Notes under the pieces: generated by a model
Databases searched by the model: none
What the model saw: only the letters and a program-made list of their open reading frames with translations
What the model was told of the DNA's origin: nothing
Translations under genes and position numbers: made by a program
Shown: positions 47,314 through 55,888 of the stretch, piece after piece
Layout of the letters: each line of letters starts with the position of its first letter
Numbering within the stretch: the first letter of the stretch is position 1
Origin: Aliihoeflea sp. 2WW
GTDB taxonomy: Bacteria; Pseudomonadota; Alphaproteobacteria; Rhizobiales; Rhizobiaceae
NCBI RefSeq assembly: GCF_000497755.1
Contig: NZ_AYOD01000015.1
Span: 186,001-250,000 of the forward strand
Direction: 5' to 3'
DNA length: 64,000 bases

Positions 47314-49116
47314 ATGAGACCCGCAGACGCTGAAGCCGAAGCCCGCCGGCGCTCGCTTCGCCCCTTGCGCACCATGCTGCCCTACATGCTGCGCTATCGC
47401 GGCAAGGTTGCGGGCGCGCTGTTCTTCCTGTCGCTGGCGGCACTGACGACGCTGACGCTGCCGCTTGCCGTGCGCCGGATGATCGACCACGGTTTCACCG
47501 GCTCCGACGACCAGCTTATCACCAATTACTTCTCGATGCTGATCGTCATCGCGGTGGTGCTCGCCGCCGCCTCTGCCGGGCGCTACTATTTCGTCATCAC
47601 ACTCGGCGAGCGCGTCGTCTCCGACATGCGCCGCGACGTTTTCGCCCATGTCGCGCGCCTGTCACCCGGCTTCTTCGACACGGTGCAGTCAGGCGAAATC
47701 ATATCCCGGTTGACCGCCGACACGACGCAGATCAAGTCCGCCATGGGCGCGACCGCCTCGGTCGCGCTGCGCAACGTCATTCTCGGCACCGGCGCGCTGA
47801 CGATGATGGTCGTCACGAGCCCCAAGCTCTCTGCTCTCGTCATCGCCGCGATCCCGCTCATCGTGCTGCCGCTCGTCGCCTTCGGCCGCTCGGTCAGGGC
47901 GAAGTCGCGCCACGCGCAGGACACGCTCGCCAACGCCACCGCCTATGCAAGCGAGCAGATCGGCTCGGTACGCACGCTCCAGGCCTTCACCAACGAGGCA
48001 CTGGTCACGGGTCGCTATTCGAGCGCCGTCGAGGAAGCCTTCGAGGCCGCGCGGCTTTCCGTCTTCGCCCGCTCCTTCCTCACCTTCTTCGCCATCCTGA
48101 CGATCTTTTCGTCTATCGTCGGCGTGCTCTGGTTCGGCTCGCGCGACGTTCTGACCGGCGAGATGAGCCCCGGCACGCTGTCGCAGTTCCTGCTCTACGC
48201 CGTCTTCGCCGCCGGCGCGCTCGGCGCCTTGTCGGAGGTCTGGGGCGAGCTTTCCCAGGCCGCCGGCGCGGCCGAGCGACTGACCGAACTCCTGGCCGAG
48301 GAACCGCACGTCGCCGAGGCGGCCAGCCCCATTCCCCTGCCCGTCCCGGCGCGCGGCGAGGTTGTCTTCTCCGACATCTCCTTCGCCTACCCAGTCCGCC
48401 CCGGCCAGTCGGCCATCCAGTCGCTCGATTTCACGGTGCAGCCGGGCGAGACGGTGGCCATCGTCGGCCCGTCGGGCGCCGGCAAGAGCACGATCTTCTC
48501 GCTTCTCCTGCGCTTTTACGATCCGTCCGCCGGCGCGATCCTCGTCGACGGCGTCGACATCCGGCAGGCTTCGCTCGACGACCTGCGCGCGCGCATCGCC
48601 ATCGTGCCGCAGGACGTGACGATCTTCGCCGCGACCGCCGCCGAGAACATCGGCTTCGGCCGGCCGGGCGCGAACCGCGCCCAGATCGAGGCTGCCGCGC
48701 GCGACGCCCACGCCGAAACCTTCATCCGCAACCTCGACGCCGGCTTCGACACCGAGCTTGGCGAGCGCGGCGTTACCCTTTCCGGCGGCCAGCGCCAGCG
48801 CGTCGCCATCGCCCGCGCCATCCTGCGCGACGCGCCGATCCTGCTCCTCGACGAAGCCACCTCCGCCCTCGACGCCGAAAGCGAGACGCTGGTCCAGGCT
48901 GCATTGGAGCGCCTGATGGAAGGCCGCACCACGCTCGTCATCGCCCACCGGCTGGCGACCGTCCTCAAGGCAGACCGCATCCTCGTCATGGATCAGGGCC
49001 GCATCGTCGAGACCGGCACGCATGAAAGCCTGGTGCGTCAGGGCGGCACCTACGCCCGCCTCGCCAGCCTGCAATTCGACGCCGGCGCCGAGGCGTTCAG
49101 AAGGGCTGCGGAGTAG
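47314..49116 (+). CDS. MsbA-like ABC exporter (fused membrane and ATPase domains)
   Basis: Half-size ABC exporter, 600 residues. The transmembrane domain (about 25-310) has six segments, followed by an ATPase domain with GPSGAGKS, Q-loop IVPQDVTIFAATAAENI, signature [15 protein letters not shown], Walker B ILLLDEATSALD and switch VIAHRLATV. It fits the ABCB/MsbA type that works as a homodimer and may move lipids or drugs. Position next to rpmE is a recurring arrangement in Rhizobiales. The substrate is not known. Confidence 0.9.
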   Translation: MRPADAEAEARRRSLRPLRTMLPYMLRYRGKVAGALFFLSLAALTTLTLPLAVRRMIDHGFTGSDDQLITNYFSMLIVIAVVLAAASAGRYYFVITLGERVVSDMRRDVFAHVARLSPGFFDTVQSGEIISRLTADTTQIKSAMGATASVALRNVILGTGALTMMVVTSPKLSALVIAAIPLIVLPLVAFGRSVRAKSRHAQDTLANATAYASEQIGSVRTLQAFTNEALVTGRYSSAVEEAFEAARLSVFARSFLTFFAILTIFSSIVGVLWFGSRDVLTGEMSPGTLSQFLLYAVFAAGALGALSEVWGELSQAAGAAERLTELLAEEPHVAEAASPIPLPVPARGEVVFSDISFAYPVRPGQSAIQSLDFTVQPGETVAIVGPSGAGKSTIFSLLLRFYDPSAGAILVDGVDIRQASLDDLRARIAIVPQDVTIFAATAAENIGFGRPGANRAQIEAAARDAHAETFIRNLDAGFDTELGERGVTLSGGQRQRVAIARAILRDAPILLLDEATSALDAESETLVQAALERLMEGRTTLVIAHRLATVLKADRILVMDQGRIVETGTHESLVRQGGTYARLASLQFDAGAEAFRRAAE

Positions 49117-49142
49117 GGATCGACCTGCAGGTCATTCCCCCA

Positions 49143-49266
49143 CGCCCCCTCCGTCCCCTCGGGCCACCTCCCCCGCTTCGTAAGGGAGGATCAAGGTCGC
49201 GGCCATTCTCGACGGCAAATCCTCCCCCGTTCACGGGGGAGGTGGCCCGAAGGGACGGAGGGGGCG
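49143..49266. repeat. Intergenic palindromic repeat (copy C)
   Basis: Arms 49143-49174 and 49235-49266 are reverse complements at 31 of 32 positions, with a GGCC core and C-rich flanks. The 60-base centre can form two smaller hairpins. It separates the convergent exporter and amidohydrolase genes. It resembles copy A in plan (C-rich block, GGCC core, CTCCCCC hairpin) but not in exact sequence. Confidence 0.85.
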
Positions 49267-49270
49267 CACA

Positions 49271-50443
49271 TCACCCCAGCAGATTCCTCGCCGTCCGCAT
49301 GAATATCCGCGCCCCGATCGGAATCAGATCGTCGGGAAAGTCGTAATCCGGATTGTGCAGTTGCGGGTGGTTCTCGCCGGCGCCTAGAAACAGCATCGCC
49401 GACTTCGCTCGCCGCCCGAAATGACCGAAATCCTCCGATGCGCGCATCGGCAGCTCGGCCTCGTCATGAGAAATACCTTCCGCGTCCATCGCCGCGCGCA
49501 GATGCGAGACGGCTTCCGGCGCGTTGAGGCTGGCGACGAAAATCTCGTGATAGTCGATTTCACAACCGAGCGCGGCCCGCCCTGCGGCATCCTTCGCCAG
49601 GGCCTCGGCGGAGGCGACGAGATCGGCCATGCGCTCGTCGAGCCGCGTACGCAAGGTCACCCAGACTTCCGCCCGCCCCGGCGCGATGCCGAACACCGCC
49701 TCGCCCATCGAGACATGCGTCACCGTGACCATCGCGAAATCGTCTTCCGAGAACCGCCCGCCACCGAGCGCGGCGAGCTTCGGCATCAACTCAGTCACCG
49801 CCGGCATTGGCGACGTGCCGGTCTCCGGCATCGAGGAATGCGCGGTCTTGCCGGTCAGGACGATCCGCATCCCGCGCGAGGCGCAATTGACGACGCCCTC
49901 CTTCAACCGCACATGCCCGAGTGGCGTTCCGGGCAGATTATGCAGCGAAAACGCGAAGTCGGGCAGGATCGCATCGTAGCGCGGATCGGCAACGACGCCG
50001 GCCGCACCCGCGCCCGTCTCCTCCGCCGGCTGGAACATCAGCACCACGCGGCCCTTTGCCGGCCGTTCGCGCCCAAGCTGGCGCCCGAGCGCGGCGAGGA
50101 TCGTCGTATGCCCCTCATGGCCGCACATATGCGACTTGCCGGGCACTTTCGAGCGGTGCGGTACGTCGCCGAGTTCCTCGATCGGCAGCGCGTCGGTCTC
50201 GGAGCGGAAGAGCACGGTCGGCCCGGGCCTGCCGCTGTCGTAGACGACCGCGACGCCGTGCCCGCCGAGCCCGGTCAGGATTTCGTCGGGCTCGGTTGGC
50301 GTCAGGAAGGACACGACCTCGCGCGCCGTCTCTTCCTCCTCGCCGGAGATTTCCGGCTGCTCGTGCAGCTTGCGCCGCCAGGCCGTCAGTTCCGCGATGT
50401 CGCTATTGGTCAGTTGCATGAAATTGTCCCTGCTCGAAATCAT
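49271..50443 (-). CDS. M20-family amidohydrolase
   Basis: Metal-dependent hydrolase of 390 residues in the M20D group (hippurate hydrolase, N-acyl amino acid or IAA-conjugate amidohydrolases). Seen are the start region LTAWRRKLHEQPEISGEEEE, the metal cysteine and histidine in MCGHEGHTT, EETGAGAAG and the C-terminal RASEDFGHF. ATG 50443 overlaps the stop of the upstream FAD gene (ATGA), which supports coupling; ATG 50419 (MQLTNSD) with AGGGA upstream is a real alternative. The substrate is unknown. Confidence 0.87.
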   Translation of the reverse strand: MISSRDNFMQLTNSDIAELTAWRRKLHEQPEISGEEEETAREVVSFLTPTEPDEILTGLGGHGVAVVYDSGRPGPTVLFRSETDALPIEELGDVPHRSKVPGKSHMCGHEGHTTILAALGRQLGRERPAKGRVVLMFQPAEETGAGAAGVVADPRYDAILPDFAFSLHNLPGTPLGHVRLKEGVVNCASRGMRIVLTGKTAHSSMPETGTSPMPAVTELMPKLAALGGGRFSEDDFAMVTVTHVSMGEAVFGIAPGRAEVWVTLRTRLDERMADLVASAEALAKDAAGRAALGCEIDYHEIFVASLNAPEAVSHLRAAMDAEGISHDEAELPMRASEDFGHFGRRAKSAMLFLGAGENHPQLHNPDYDFPDDLIPIGARIFMRTARNLLG

Positions 50444-52086
50444 TGCGCCGCCTTGCGCCCCGCCGCGCGGCCCGAAAAGATGCAGCCGCCGAGAAACGTG
50501 CCTTCCAGCGCGTTGTATCCGTGATAGCCGCCACCGCCGAAGCCCGCCGCCTCGCCGATGGCGTAGAGCCCTTGAATCGGCTCACCCGATCCGTCCAGCA
50601 CGCGCGCGTCGAGGTCGGTATGGATGCCGCCTAGCGTCTTGCGGGTGAGGATGTTGAGCCGCACCGCGATCAGCGGCCCGTTCTTCGGATCGAGGATTTT
50701 GTGCGGCCGGGCGGTGCGGATCAGCTTGTCGCCCAAATAGGCGCGCGCGCCGCGAATGGCGGTCACCTGCGCATCCTTGGCAAACGGATTGTCGATCTGC
50801 CGGTCGCGCGCCGCGATCTGCGCCTCCATCCGGTCATGGTCGATCAGTTCCTCGCCGACGAGCCGGTTCATGCCCGCGACGAGTTCGCCGAGCGAGGACG
50901 AGACGATGAAATCCTCGCCATCGCGCTTGAACGCCTCGACCGGCGGCGGTGCGCCCTTGCCGCGCCGGCTCTTGACCACCTGCAGCCATTCGCCGGAGGT
51001 CAGGTCCGGGTTCTGCTCCGAGCCGGATAGCGCGAATTCCTTCTCGATGATCTTCTGCGTCAGCACGAACCACGAATGGTCGCGCCCGGTCGACAGGATG
51101 CGCTTCAGCGTCGAAAGCGTATCGAAGCCCGGCATGCAGGGCGCCTCGAGCCGCGCGCCGAACGCATCGAACCACATGGAGGACGGCCCCGGCAGGATGC
51201 GGATGCCATGGTTCGGCCAGATCGGCGACCAGTTCTTCAGGCCTTCCGTATAGTGCCACAATCGGTCCGCGTTGATCACCGACGCGCCCGCGTCACGCGC
51301 AATGCCGATCATACGCCCGTCGACATGGTGCGGCACCCCGGCGACCATGCTCTTCGGCGCCGGCCCCAATCGCTCGACCGGCCAGTTCTTGCGCACCAGT
51401 TCGAAATCGCCGCCGATCCCACCCGAGGCGACGATCACCGCGCCGGCGGACACCTCAAAGTCGCTGACGCTTTCACGCGACGATTTCTCCCCGCGCCCGA
51501 CCGTCGACGGCGCCAGCACCTCGCCCGCAACGCCCGTCACCGCACCATTGGTCTTGATCAGCCGGCTCGCCCGATGGCGGAACTTCAAACTGATTCGCCC
51601 AGCTTCGACATGCGCCCGCACGCGTCGCTCGAACGGCGCGACGACGCCCGGCCCCGTGCCCCAAGTCAGGTGAAATCGCGGCACCGAATTGCCATGCCCG
51701 GTGGCCAGCGCCCCTCCGCGTTCGGCCCAGCCGACGACCGGAAACCAACGCATTCCCATCTGGTGCAGCCAGCTTCGCATCTCGCCTGCGGCGAAATCGA
51801 CATAGGCTTCGGCGACCGTTCGCGGCCACCGATCCTCGTCCCGGTCGAACGCAGCCGAGCCCATCCAGTCGGACAATGCCAGTTCGTGGCTGTCGCGAAT
51901 CTTCATGCGCCGCTGCTCGGGCGTGTCGACCATGAACAGGCCGCCGAGCGACCAGAAGGCCTGTCCGCCGAGCGAGTTCTCGCCCTCTTGCTCGAGGATC
52001 ACGACGCGCTTGCCGCGATCGCCGAGTTCGGCCGCCGCGACCAGCCCCGCCAGCCCGCCGCCGACGATGATCACGTCGCAATCCAT
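50440..52086 (-). CDS. FAD-binding dehydrogenase (fumarate reductase/KstD-like)
   Basis: Flavoprotein of 548 residues with an N-terminal dinucleotide motif VIIVGGGLAGLVAAAELGDRG, the ribose acid in VILEQE, and the flavin C-terminal contact IGEAAGFGGGGYHGYNALEG. The cap segment GQAFWSLGGLFMVDTPEQ matches a group of conserved FAD dehydrogenases in Rhizobiales that resembles 3-ketosteroid dehydrogenases. The real substrate is not shown. It overlaps the amidohydrolase gene and lies 20 bases after the OmpA-domain gene. Confidence 0.86.
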   Translation of the reverse strand: MDCDVIIVGGGLAGLVAAAELGDRGKRVVILEQEGENSLGGQAFWSLGGLFMVDTPEQRRMKIRDSHELALSDWMGSAAFDRDEDRWPRTVAEAYVDFAAGEMRSWLHQMGMRWFPVVGWAERGGALATGHGNSVPRFHLTWGTGPGVVAPFERRVRAHVEAGRISLKFRHRASRLIKTNGAVTGVAGEVLAPSTVGRGEKSSRESVSDFEVSAGAVIVASGGIGGDFELVRKNWPVERLGPAPKSMVAGVPHHVDGRMIGIARDAGASVINADRLWHYTEGLKNWSPIWPNHGIRILPGPSSMWFDAFGARLEAPCMPGFDTLSTLKRILSTGRDHSWFVLTQKIIEKEFALSGSEQNPDLTSGEWLQVVKSRRGKGAPPPVEAFKRDGEDFIVSSSLGELVAGMNRLVGEELIDHDRMEAQIAARDRQIDNPFAKDAQVTAIRGARAYLGDKLIRTARPHKILDPKNGPLIAVRLNILTRKTLGGIHTDLDARVLDGSGEPIQGLYAIGEAAGFGGGGYHGYNALEGTFLGGCIFSGRAAGRKAAQ

Positions 52087-52106
52087 GCCGTGCCTCCCGT
52101 TGCGGA

Positions 52107-53138
52107 CTATCTTTCGGTGAGCTTCAGTTCGATGCGCCGGTTGCGGTCGCGCGCCTGCGGCGTGTTGGTCTCGTCGAGCGGCTGGAACTCGCCGAACCCG
52201 GCCGCCACAAGCCGCTCGGCCGGCACGCCGTTGGCGACGAGGAACTTGACGACCGAGATCGCGCGCGCCGCCGACAGTTCCCAGTTGTCGCGGAACCGGC
52301 CGGTGCCGGACAGGGGAATGTTGTCCGTATGGCCGTCGACGCGCAGCACCCAGTTGATTTCCGGCGGAATCTCGCGCTGGAGATCGAGGATCGCATCGGC
52401 AAGCTTGGCCATTTCCTCCTCGCCCGCCGGATTGATGACGTCCGCGCCGGTAGCGAACAGCACTTCCGACTGGAAGACGAAGCGGTCGCCAACGATGCGG
52501 ATGTTCTCGCGATCCGAAAGAATTTCACGCAGACGCCCGAAAAAGTCCGAGCGGTAGCGGTTCAGTTCCTGCACGCGCTGCGCGAGCGCCACGTTCAGCC
52601 GCCGCCCCAGATCGGCGATCTTGGCGTTCGATTCCTGATCGCGTGCCTCGGAAACGTCGAGCGCAGCTTCGAGCGCGCCGATCTGGCTGCGCAGCGCGGC
52701 GATCTGCTGGTTGAGGAGTTCGACCTGGGAAAGCGCGCGCTGCGAGACCTGCCGCTCCTCGTCGAGTTCGCCCGACAGCGAACCGATCTGCGCCTCGGCC
52801 TCCGCGCCGGCGCCCGATCCCGCATCGAGAAGCTGCTGGAGGCGCGAGCGTTCGCTCTCGGCATCGGAGAGCGACGCCTGCAGCGAGGACAACGCGTCCT
52901 CCATGTCCTGGCTGCTCGACTGTTCGAGCGCCAGCAATTGCGTCAGTTCGTTGATCTGCGCATTGAGCCGGATCAGGGCCTGGTCGCGGCCGCTGATCTC
53001 CTGGGAGAGAAGGAACTGCGCCAGCACGAACACCGACAGCAGGAACATGATGGCGAGCAGAAGCGTCGACAGGGCATCGACGAAGCCCGGCCAGTAATCG
53101 ACGTTGCGCTGGCTGCGCCTGCCGCGCGCGAGCGCCAT
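52107..53138 (-). CDS. OmpA-domain, MotB-like membrane protein with coiled coil
   Basis: A 343-residue inner-membrane protein. One segment at about 22-46 (LSTLLLAIMFLLSVFVLAQF) is followed by a coiled coil of about 150 residues (from LIRLNAQINELTQLLALEQS) and an OmpA-type peptidoglycan-binding domain at about 235-343 with VDGHTDNIPLSGTG and NWELSAARAISVV. It lies one base after the MotA-like gene, so both form a stator-like pair. No flagellar genes are near. A cell-envelope role is likely. Confidence 0.87.
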   Translation of the reverse strand: MALARGRRSQRNVDYWPGFVDALSTLLLAIMFLLSVFVLAQFLLSQEISGRDQALIRLNAQINELTQLLALEQSSSQDMEDALSSLQASLSDAESERSRLQQLLDAGSGAGAEAEAQIGSLSGELDEERQVSQRALSQVELLNQQIAALRSQIGALEAALDVSEARDQESNAKIADLGRRLNVALAQRVQELNRYRSDFFGRLREILSDRENIRIVGDRFVFQSEVLFATGADVINPAGEEEMAKLADAILDLQREIPPEINWVLRVDGHTDNIPLSGTGRFRDNWELSAARAISVVKFLVANGVPAERLVAAGFGEFQPLDETNTPQARDRNRRIELKLTER

Positions 53139-53139
53139 G

Positions 53140-54192
53140 TCAGCTCTTGTCCTGCTTTTCGAGCGCGCCGGCGATGCGGTCGAGCGTGGCGCGCAGTTCG
53201 CGCTGCTCGGCGGCCTGGCTTTCCACCCAGTCGCGCATCATCTGTTGCTCGGAGCGCATGTTCTTGACGAGGCCCGAAATGCCGTCGGCAAGGTTGGCCA
53301 TCGCGGCCGCGACGCGCGGGCTCGACCCGCCGCCCTGCTCCTGCATGGTGCGAAGCCGCTCCGACATCGCCTTGATCTCCTCGGCCGAGCCTGCCCGGGA
53401 CGGGTCGGCGACCGCCATGTCGGAGCCGAGGTCGGTCACAGAAGAGAGCCAGTTTTCCAGCTCGATGTAGAACCGGTTCTGCGCGCGGCCTGCCTGCAGG
53501 TCGAGGAAACCGAGCACGAGCGAGCCCGAAAGGCCGAACAGCGAGGACGAAAACGCCGTGCCCATGCCTTCGAGCGGCGCAGACAATCCTGCCTTGAGCG
53601 AATTCAGGACGTCGTTGGTATCGCCCGAGCCCGGATCGAGCGACTGGATCGTGCTGCCGATCGAGCCGATCGTGCCGAGCAGGCCCCAGAACGTGCCGAG
53701 GAGGCCGAGGAAGACGAGCAGCCCGATCAGATAGCGCGAGATGTCGCGGCTTTCGTCGAGGCGCGTCGCGATCGAATCGAGGATCGAGCGCAGCGAATTC
53801 GTCGACAGCGCCATGGTCTGCGAGCGGCCGAGCAGCGTCTTCATCGGCGCCAGCAGCACCGGCTCGGTCTCGGCCGATCCGGCGCGGAACGAGTTCACCC
53901 ATTTGACCTCGCGGAACAGCCGGATGACCTGGCCGAAGGCGAGCAGGATGCCGATCAGGAGCACGCCGAGAATGAGGCCGTTAAGGCCCGGATTGGTCTG
54001 GAAGGCCGACGATATCTGGCGATAGAGGATGGCGGCGATGAAGCCGACGATCGCCAGGAAGATGATCATCGAAAAGAGGAAGACCTGGGGGCTGGACAGG
54101 CCACGCGGATCGTAATCCGCGTCCTCGGCCGCGCTGTCCGCACCCAGGGTTCTGAAAAAGGCCATGCCTTGCGCCCCGGATTCGTGCCGCAT
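53140..54192 (-). CDS. MotA/TolQ/ExbB-like proton channel protein
   Basis: A 350-residue membrane protein with segments at about 35-60, 75-97, 175-195 and 210-230. The conserved channel stretch LIGLLVFLGLLGTFWGLLGTIGS is the ExbB/TolQ/MotA hallmark. The C-terminal 100 residues are charged and cytoplasmic. ATG 54192 lacks a ribosome site; ATG 54165 (MAFFRTLG) follows GGGGCG and may be the true start. It precedes the OmpA-domain gene, which would anchor to peptidoglycan as MotB does for MotA. Confidence 0.86.
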   Translation of the reverse strand: MRHESGAQGMAFFRTLGADSAAEDADYDPRGLSSPQVFLFSMIIFLAIVGFIAAILYRQISSAFQTNPGLNGLILGVLLIGILLAFGQVIRLFREVKWVNSFRAGSAETEPVLLAPMKTLLGRSQTMALSTNSLRSILDSIATRLDESRDISRYLIGLLVFLGLLGTFWGLLGTIGSIGSTIQSLDPGSGDTNDVLNSLKAGLSAPLEGMGTAFSSSLFGLSGSLVLGFLDLQAGRAQNRFYIELENWLSSVTDLGSDMAVADPSRAGSAEEIKAMSERLRTMQEQGGGSSPRVAAAMANLADGISGLVKNMRSEQQMMRDWVESQAAEQRELRATLDRIAGALEKQDKS

Positions 54193-54279
54193 TTCAATCG
54201 TTCACGACTGTAAACGCAATCATGGCGAAATTGAAAGAACGCGAACCGCCGAATGCGGGGGACGACCCTCGATACGAGC

Positions 54280-55071
54280 CTAGACGGGCTTCGCGAGAGT
54301 TTTCAGCAGCGCCTTGTGGATCAGTTCGTTGCCGGCGACGATCGAGCCGCCCGAAAGCACGTCCTGTCCGCCGGTGCGGTCGGAGGTGAAGCCGCCCGCC
54401 TCGCGCACGATCAGCATGCCCGCCGCCATGTCCCAGGCCGACAGCCAGTCTTCCCAATAGCCGTCGACGCGGCCGGCAGCGACATAGGCGAGGTCGAGCG
54501 AGGCGGCGCCCATGCGGCGGATGCCAGCGACTTCGCCCATCACATTGCGCAGGTCGACCAGCGCCTTGCCGTGATGGCCGCGCCCAAGATGCGGAATGCC
54601 GGTGGCGATCACCGCGTCGGAGAGCTTGGACCGCGCCGCGACGCGCAGCCGCCGGTCGTTCATGAACGCACCGCCGCCGCGCTCTGCGGTGTAGAGCTCG
54701 TCCATCGCCGGGTTGTAGACCACGCCGGCGACGACTTGGCCCTGACGCTCGAGCGCGATCGAGACGGCGAAGAGCGGGATGCCGTGCAGGAAGTTGGTGG
54801 TGCCGTCGAGCGGATCGACGATCCAGGTGTGCTGGCCGTCATCGCCCTCGATCGCGCCGCGTTCCTCCATCAGGAAGGAATAGCCCGGCCGCGCGCGCGA
54901 CAGTTCGGCGTGGATGATCTCTTCGGCCTTGCGATCGGCCTGGCTGACATAGTCGCCCGGCCCCTTGAGCGAGACCTGCAAATTCTGCACCTCGCCGAAA
55001 TCGCGCGACAGCGACCGCCCGGCCTTCATCGCGGCCTGGACCATCACGTTGAGAAGTGCAGAGCGTGCCAT
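54280..55071 (-). CDS. suhB: Inositol-1-monophosphatase (SuhB family)
   Basis: Mg-dependent phosphatase of 263 residues. Metal-binding motifs are FLMEERGAIEG and WIVDPLDGTTNFLHG, with the C-terminal metal and substrate segment DWLSAWDMAAGMLIVREAGG. Length and residues are normal. It dephosphorylates inositol phosphate or related sugars; SuhB also has an RNA-related role in some bacteria. It lies downstream of efp on the same strand, with a palindromic spacer between them. Confidence 0.93.
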   Translation of the reverse strand: MARSALLNVMVQAAMKAGRSLSRDFGEVQNLQVSLKGPGDYVSQADRKAEEIIHAELSRARPGYSFLMEERGAIEGDDGQHTWIVDPLDGTTNFLHGIPLFAVSIALERQGQVVAGVVYNPAMDELYTAERGGGAFMNDRRLRVAARSKLSDAVIATGIPHLGRGHHGKALVDLRNVMGEVAGIRRMGAASLDLAYVAAGRVDGYWEDWLSAWDMAAGMLIVREAGGFTSDRTGGQDVLSGGSIVAGNELIHKALLKTLAKPV

Positions 55072-55130
55072 CAGAAAATTCCAAAGTTGGGCGCGAGCCG
55101 GGTGCGCCGGGATTTTGGGCGGGGCGAGGC

Positions 55131-55207
55131 GAAAATGGCTGATCGCGAGAACCGGAGCGGAGCGTACATCAGTACGTGAGCACCGGAAGCGCAGCGAGCA
55201 GCCATTT
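55131..55207. repeat. Imperfect palindrome in the efp-suhB spacer
   Basis: The ends AAATGGCTG (55133-55141) and CAGCCATTT (55199-55207) pair exactly, the centre is GTAC-ATCA-GTAC, and CCGG repeats occur in both halves with mismatches between. The whole could fold to one long imperfect hairpin on either strand. It is the main content of the 168-base gap. It has no coding frame and no T-run. Confidence 0.6.
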
Positions 55208-55239
55208 GCAGGCCGTCCCGGCCGAAATAGCGGTGCAGC

Positions 55240-55806
55240 CTAATCGGCGCGGCGCACGTAGGTGATCTCATTCGTATCGACGACGATCTTCTCGCCCGAC
55301 GAGATGAAGGGCGGGACCATGACGCGGACGCCGTTTTCCATCACCGCAGGCTTGTAGGAAGACGCTGCCGTCTGGCCTTTGACGACCGGATCGGCCTCGG
55401 CAATGGTCAGCGTCACATAATCGGGCAGCGAAATGCCGATCGGCTTGTCTTCGTAGAGCTCGACCGTCACCTTCATGCCGTCCTGCAGGAAGGCCGCGCG
55501 CTCGCCGACGAAGTCCTTGAGAAGTTCGAGCTGCTCGTAGCTTTCGTCATCCATGAACACCAGCGCTTCGCCCTGCTCGTAGAGATAGGAGAAGTCCTTC
55601 TGCTCGAGGCGGACCTTCTCGACCGTCTCGGCGGCGCGGAAGCGCTCGTTGAGCTTGGTGCCGTTGATGAGGTTCTTGAGCTCGACCTGGTTGTAGGCGC
55701 CGCCCTTGCCGGGCTTCACCGCATTGGTCTTGACCGCGACCCACAGCCCGCCATCGTGTTCGATGACATTGCCGGGACGGATTTCATTGCCGTTGATCTT
55801 CGCCAT
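55240..55806 (-). CDS. efp: Translation elongation factor P
   Basis: Factor that helps ribosomes pass proline stretches, 188 residues. It starts [20 protein letters not shown], has the modification loop KPGKGGAY with the target Lys34, and three beta-barrel domains of normal length. ATG 55806 is used; the frame continues upstream to 55848 without family similarity. No epmA, epmB or earP gene is visible nearby, so the modification route is not shown. Confidence 0.97.
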   Translation of the reverse strand: MAKINGNEIRPGNVIEHDGGLWVAVKTNAVKPGKGGAYNQVELKNLINGTKLNERFRAAETVEKVRLEQKDFSYLYEQGEALVFMDDESYEQLELLKDFVGERAAFLQDGMKVTVELYEDKPIGISLPDYVTLTIAEADPVVKGQTAASSYKPAVMENGVRVMVPPFISSGEKIVVDTNEITYVRRAD

Positions 55807-55888
55807 GATCGTCTTTCGCAAGATGGGGAAATGGGCGCGCGGCCGCAATTGCGGCCTCCAAGACCATAAAACGGTCCGTCAGGCAAGG

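Noticed and set aside
52107-54192. Zorya-type anti-phage system (MotA-like plus OmpA/MotB-like genes)
   Set aside because: ZorA has a very long cytoplasmic tail and is followed by ZorC/ZorD or ZorE. Here the MotA-like protein is short, the helicase and nuclease partners are missing, and the neighbours are an FAD dehydrogenase and an amidohydrolase. A conserved envelope pair is more likely.
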